A stretch of DNA of 52,640 nt from JANNNX01 sp031398745 (lineage in GTDB: Bacteria; Actinomycetota; Acidimicrobiia; Acidimicrobiales; CADCSY01): assembly GCA_031398745.1 (NCBI GenBank), contig JANNNX010000070.1, positions 1 to 52,640 on the forward strand, written 5' to 3'. The translations under genes and the position numbers were made by a program. Shown piece by piece: positions 50,103-52,640 of this stretch (positions are counted from its first letter, which is position 1; each line of letters opens with the position of its first letter). The notes below the pieces were generated by a model. It made no database searches. It worked only from the letters and a program-made list of their open reading frames with translations, and was not told where the DNA came from.

Positions 50103-50744
50103 CGAGGGCTCCCCAGTTCCGCTGATGCGGGGACCGTAGCCCGGCTGCCCGTAGCGCATCCGCCAGCGCCTCGTCTACGTCCTCAGGTTTCGCCGGGACC
50201 TTGCGGGGGGCCGAGGTCGTTGACGATGGGCCCGATGGATTCGTGATCGAGGATGCGCTCCGCCATGTCGCGGACCTACGCCGCCTTTCCGACCGTGGGG
50301 CCGGGACGGTTTGGGGCCGGGCCGACGTACCGTCGGCGGAGCGATGAAGAGCGGAGCAGCGGGAGGGCGATGGTGGGTCGGTGACGGTGCCAGCCAGAGC
50401 GACAGCGAGGTCGTACGCCTTGATGGCGGCGACCGGGTAGCCGGTGCATGTCGGCGACGACGCTGGTGGGGAAGCCCAGAGCGTTGACAGCTCGAGCGCT
50501 CTGGCGCGACCGATGCGTTAGTGGGCCTGGATTTAGTCCAGGTCGCCCAGGACCGGACCGCGGGGTGGGCGCGTCAGCGCAGAGTTGATGGCATGTGCGC
50601 CGACCGTCCTCACGACCCCGGCCGGTGGATGCGCGGCACACTTCGGGAATGACACCGCCACGCAGCGTCCGCAATCTTTGCCCTGACGTTTGTGCCCAAC
50701 TCGGCGCCAGTTGGCCGAGATCGTTGCGGGGCAGTGGCTTCTGA
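50103..50744. other. Decayed DNA at the right end of the island
   Basis: About 640 bp without a convincing gene. One minus-strand frame over ~50390-50520 reads YPVAAIKAYDLAVALAG and looks like a coding remnant, but it is short and interrupted. A hairpin CCAACT/AGTTGG (50697-50702 and 50709-50714) lies near the right repeat. No tRNA, IS end or promoter is recognisable. Confidence 0.55.
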
Positions 50745-50745
50745 C

Positions 50746-51633
<888 letters not shown>

Positions 51634-51722
51634 GCGGCACTCGACCGCTCGGCCGGCCAACCGGAACCACATCGCCGCTCCGCACGTCCAACCTCCTGAC
51701 GCAGCGACCAGGAGGAACCTCC

Positions 51723-52457
51723 GTGCACCGATTCCCGATCCGCATCGCCACCCCGGTGGCCCTGGCCCTGGTGGCGGTCCTCGCCCTCGGGGCCTGCGGG
51801 AGCGACAACGACCAGATCACCGTCACCCCGGCCGAGGAGGCCCCGGTCATCACCGGGACCGGCCGGGGGGTGGTCCGCGGGGTACCCGACACCGCCACCG
51901 TGGTGATCGCGGTCGACACCCAGGCCGCCAGCGCCGCGGCCGCCCTCGACGACAACAGCACCCGGACGAACGCGGTCATCGACACCCTCAAGGCGGCGGG
52001 GGTCGCCGACGCCGACCTCCAGACCTCGAACCTGTCGATCTACCCGTCCTACGACCAGCGGGGCCGCATCAACGGGTACCAGGTGTCGAACTCGCTGACC
52101 GCCACCATCCGAGACGTCGACGCCGCCGGCGCCGCCATCGACGCCGCGGCCGAGGCCGCCGGTGACGCCGTGCGGGTCCAGGGCATCACCTTCTCGATCG
52201 ACGACACCAGCGAGCTGGTCTCCGCGGCCCGGGCCGAGGCCGTCGAGGAGGCCCGCGGCCAGGCCGAGGAGCTGGCCGACGGCGCCGGGGTCGACCTCGG
52301 GCGGGTGCGCTCGGTGGCCGAGGTCAGCGAGCCGGTGGCCAGCGACGGCGACTTCCGGGCCTCGAGCGATGCGTTGGACAGCGAGTCGGTGCCGATCGAG
52401 GCCGGGAGCCAGGAGCTCACCGTGACCGTGACCGTCACCTTCGAGGTCGACGCCTGA
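51723..52457 (+). CDS. SIMPL-domain (DUF541) lipoprotein
   Basis: This 244-residue protein has a signal peptide with lipobox LGAC ending at Cys25 and then the SIMPL/DUF541 domain: VRGVPDTATVVIAVDTQA, LQTSNLSIYPSYDQRG, and the C-terminal ELTVTVTVTFEV. The start GTG follows AGGAGGAACC. SIMPL proteins are periplasmic or surface proteins of poorly known role, some linked to stress. No partner gene follows within the window. Confidence 0.88.
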   Translation: MHRFPIRIATPVALALVAVLALGACGSDNDQITVTPAEEAPVITGTGRGVVRGVPDTATVVIAVDTQAASAAAALDDNSTRTNAVIDTLKAAGVADADLQTSNLSIYPSYDQRGRINGYQVSNSLTATIRDVDAAGAAIDAAAEAAGDAVRVQGITFSIDDTSELVSAARAEAVEEARGQAEELADGAGVDLGRVRSVAEVSEPVASDGDFRASSDALDSESVPIEAGSQELTVTVTVTFEVDA

Positions 52458-52469
52458 TCCCACCCCCGG

Positions 52470-52512
52470 CCGGGATGCAGGGCTTCCGGAATCCGACAGC
52501 CATGCATCCCGG
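52470..52512 (+). terminator. Hairpin downstream of the SIMPL gene
   Basis: CCGGGATGCA (52470-52479) pairs perfectly with TGCATCCCGG (52503-52512) across a 23-base loop, 13 bp after the SIMPL stop codon. It may terminate transcription; no T tract follows. Confidence 0.5.
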
Positions 52513-52557
52513 CCCGAGCCAGACCCGGCCGAGCGGCCGAGCATCCCGGCCCGAGCC
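52504..52557. repeat. Direct repeat of a 17-mer
   Basis: GCATCCCGGCCCGAGCC occurs at 52504-52520 and again at 52541-52557, 37 bp apart. It overlaps the right arm of the hairpin at 52470-52512. Nothing indicates a function. Confidence 0.6.
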
Positions 52558-52567
52558 CAGACGGATA

Positions 52568-52580
52568 GCGGTACTACCGC
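52568..52580. repeat. Short perfect inverted repeat near the right edge
   Basis: GCGGTA-C-TACCGC is a 13-bp perfect inverted repeat in a less GC-rich stretch (52560-52640) at the window end. It may belong to an element or gene that continues outside the window. Confidence 0.5.
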
Positions 52581-52640
52581 GAAATTCGTGGCTATCGGTC
52601 ATTAAAGGCTTGTTGTTCACCTGTCCGTTTGGATGCTGGC

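Overview
This 52.6 kb window is very GC-rich and gene-dense, with many GTG starts and many 4-base stop/start overlaps. It looks like the chromosome of a high-GC actinobacterium. The ffs-dnaX-ybaB-recR block, the SURF1 protein, the complete kdp operon and a secreted protein with glycine/aspartate-rich repeats all fit Actinomycetota. An Acidimicrobiia-type organism is my best guess, but that is inference and nothing here proves it. The first ~118 bases are homopolymer runs that look like a contig-edge artefact.

Layout. 0.1-3.5 kb: a luciferase-like oxidoreductase and an alpha/beta hydrolase converge, followed by two TetR regulators; both enzyme genes have a copy of the same palindromic operator upstream. 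3.6-12.1 kb: two paralogous peptide-type substrate-binding lipoproteins without permeases, each preceded by a different palindrome; an amidohydrolase/DUF59 pair of the kind found in binuclear-iron monooxygenase operons; a three-gene ABC-2 exporter; a signal peptidase I with a coiled-coil extension. 12.2-18.6 kb: a degenerate GGDEF membrane protein, envelope proteins, SURF1, exonuclease VII (xseBA), a metallo-beta-lactamase-fold hydrolase and an endonuclease IV homologue. 18.6-27.5 kb: a potassium uptake operon reading leftward: KdpD-like sensor module without kinase, a 55-residue membrane peptide, kdpF, kdpA, kdpB, kdpC, kdpD, kdpE. 27.5-30 kb: an ABC half-exporter and a winged-helix-like protein. 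30-31 kb: a Panacea (DUF4065) antitoxin and an unknown 99-residue partner, under a promoter whose spacer contains a LexA-type SOS box, next to a tRNA-Ser. 31-34.8 kb: two tRNA-Ser genes around tadA, then SRP RNA, dnaX, ybaB and recR. 34.8-43.8 kb: a membrane glycosyltransferase, envelope proteins, a thiolase, a short YtcJ-like amidohydrolase and a repeat-rich secreted protein.

43.8-50.8 kb is a genomic island. A perfect 40-bp direct repeat flanks it. The repeat is the first 13 codons of a 5'-3' exonuclease gene plus one upstream base. The left copy is a 14-codon stub that keeps the likely native leader; the right copy is fused to the rest of the exonuclease gene. The island carries a 154-residue coiled-coil protein of unknown function, a type III-like restriction-modification pair (Mod and Res), a lipoprotein and about 640 bp of decayed DNA; I see no integrase. 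The window ends with the exonuclease and a SIMPL-domain lipoprotein, then a short repeat-containing stretch.

The strongest candidates for undescribed biology are the integrase-less restriction island using the 5' end of an exonuclease gene as its attachment site, the SOS-box-controlled Panacea pair with an unknown partner, and the small membrane peptide plus kinase-less sensor at the head of the kdp operon.
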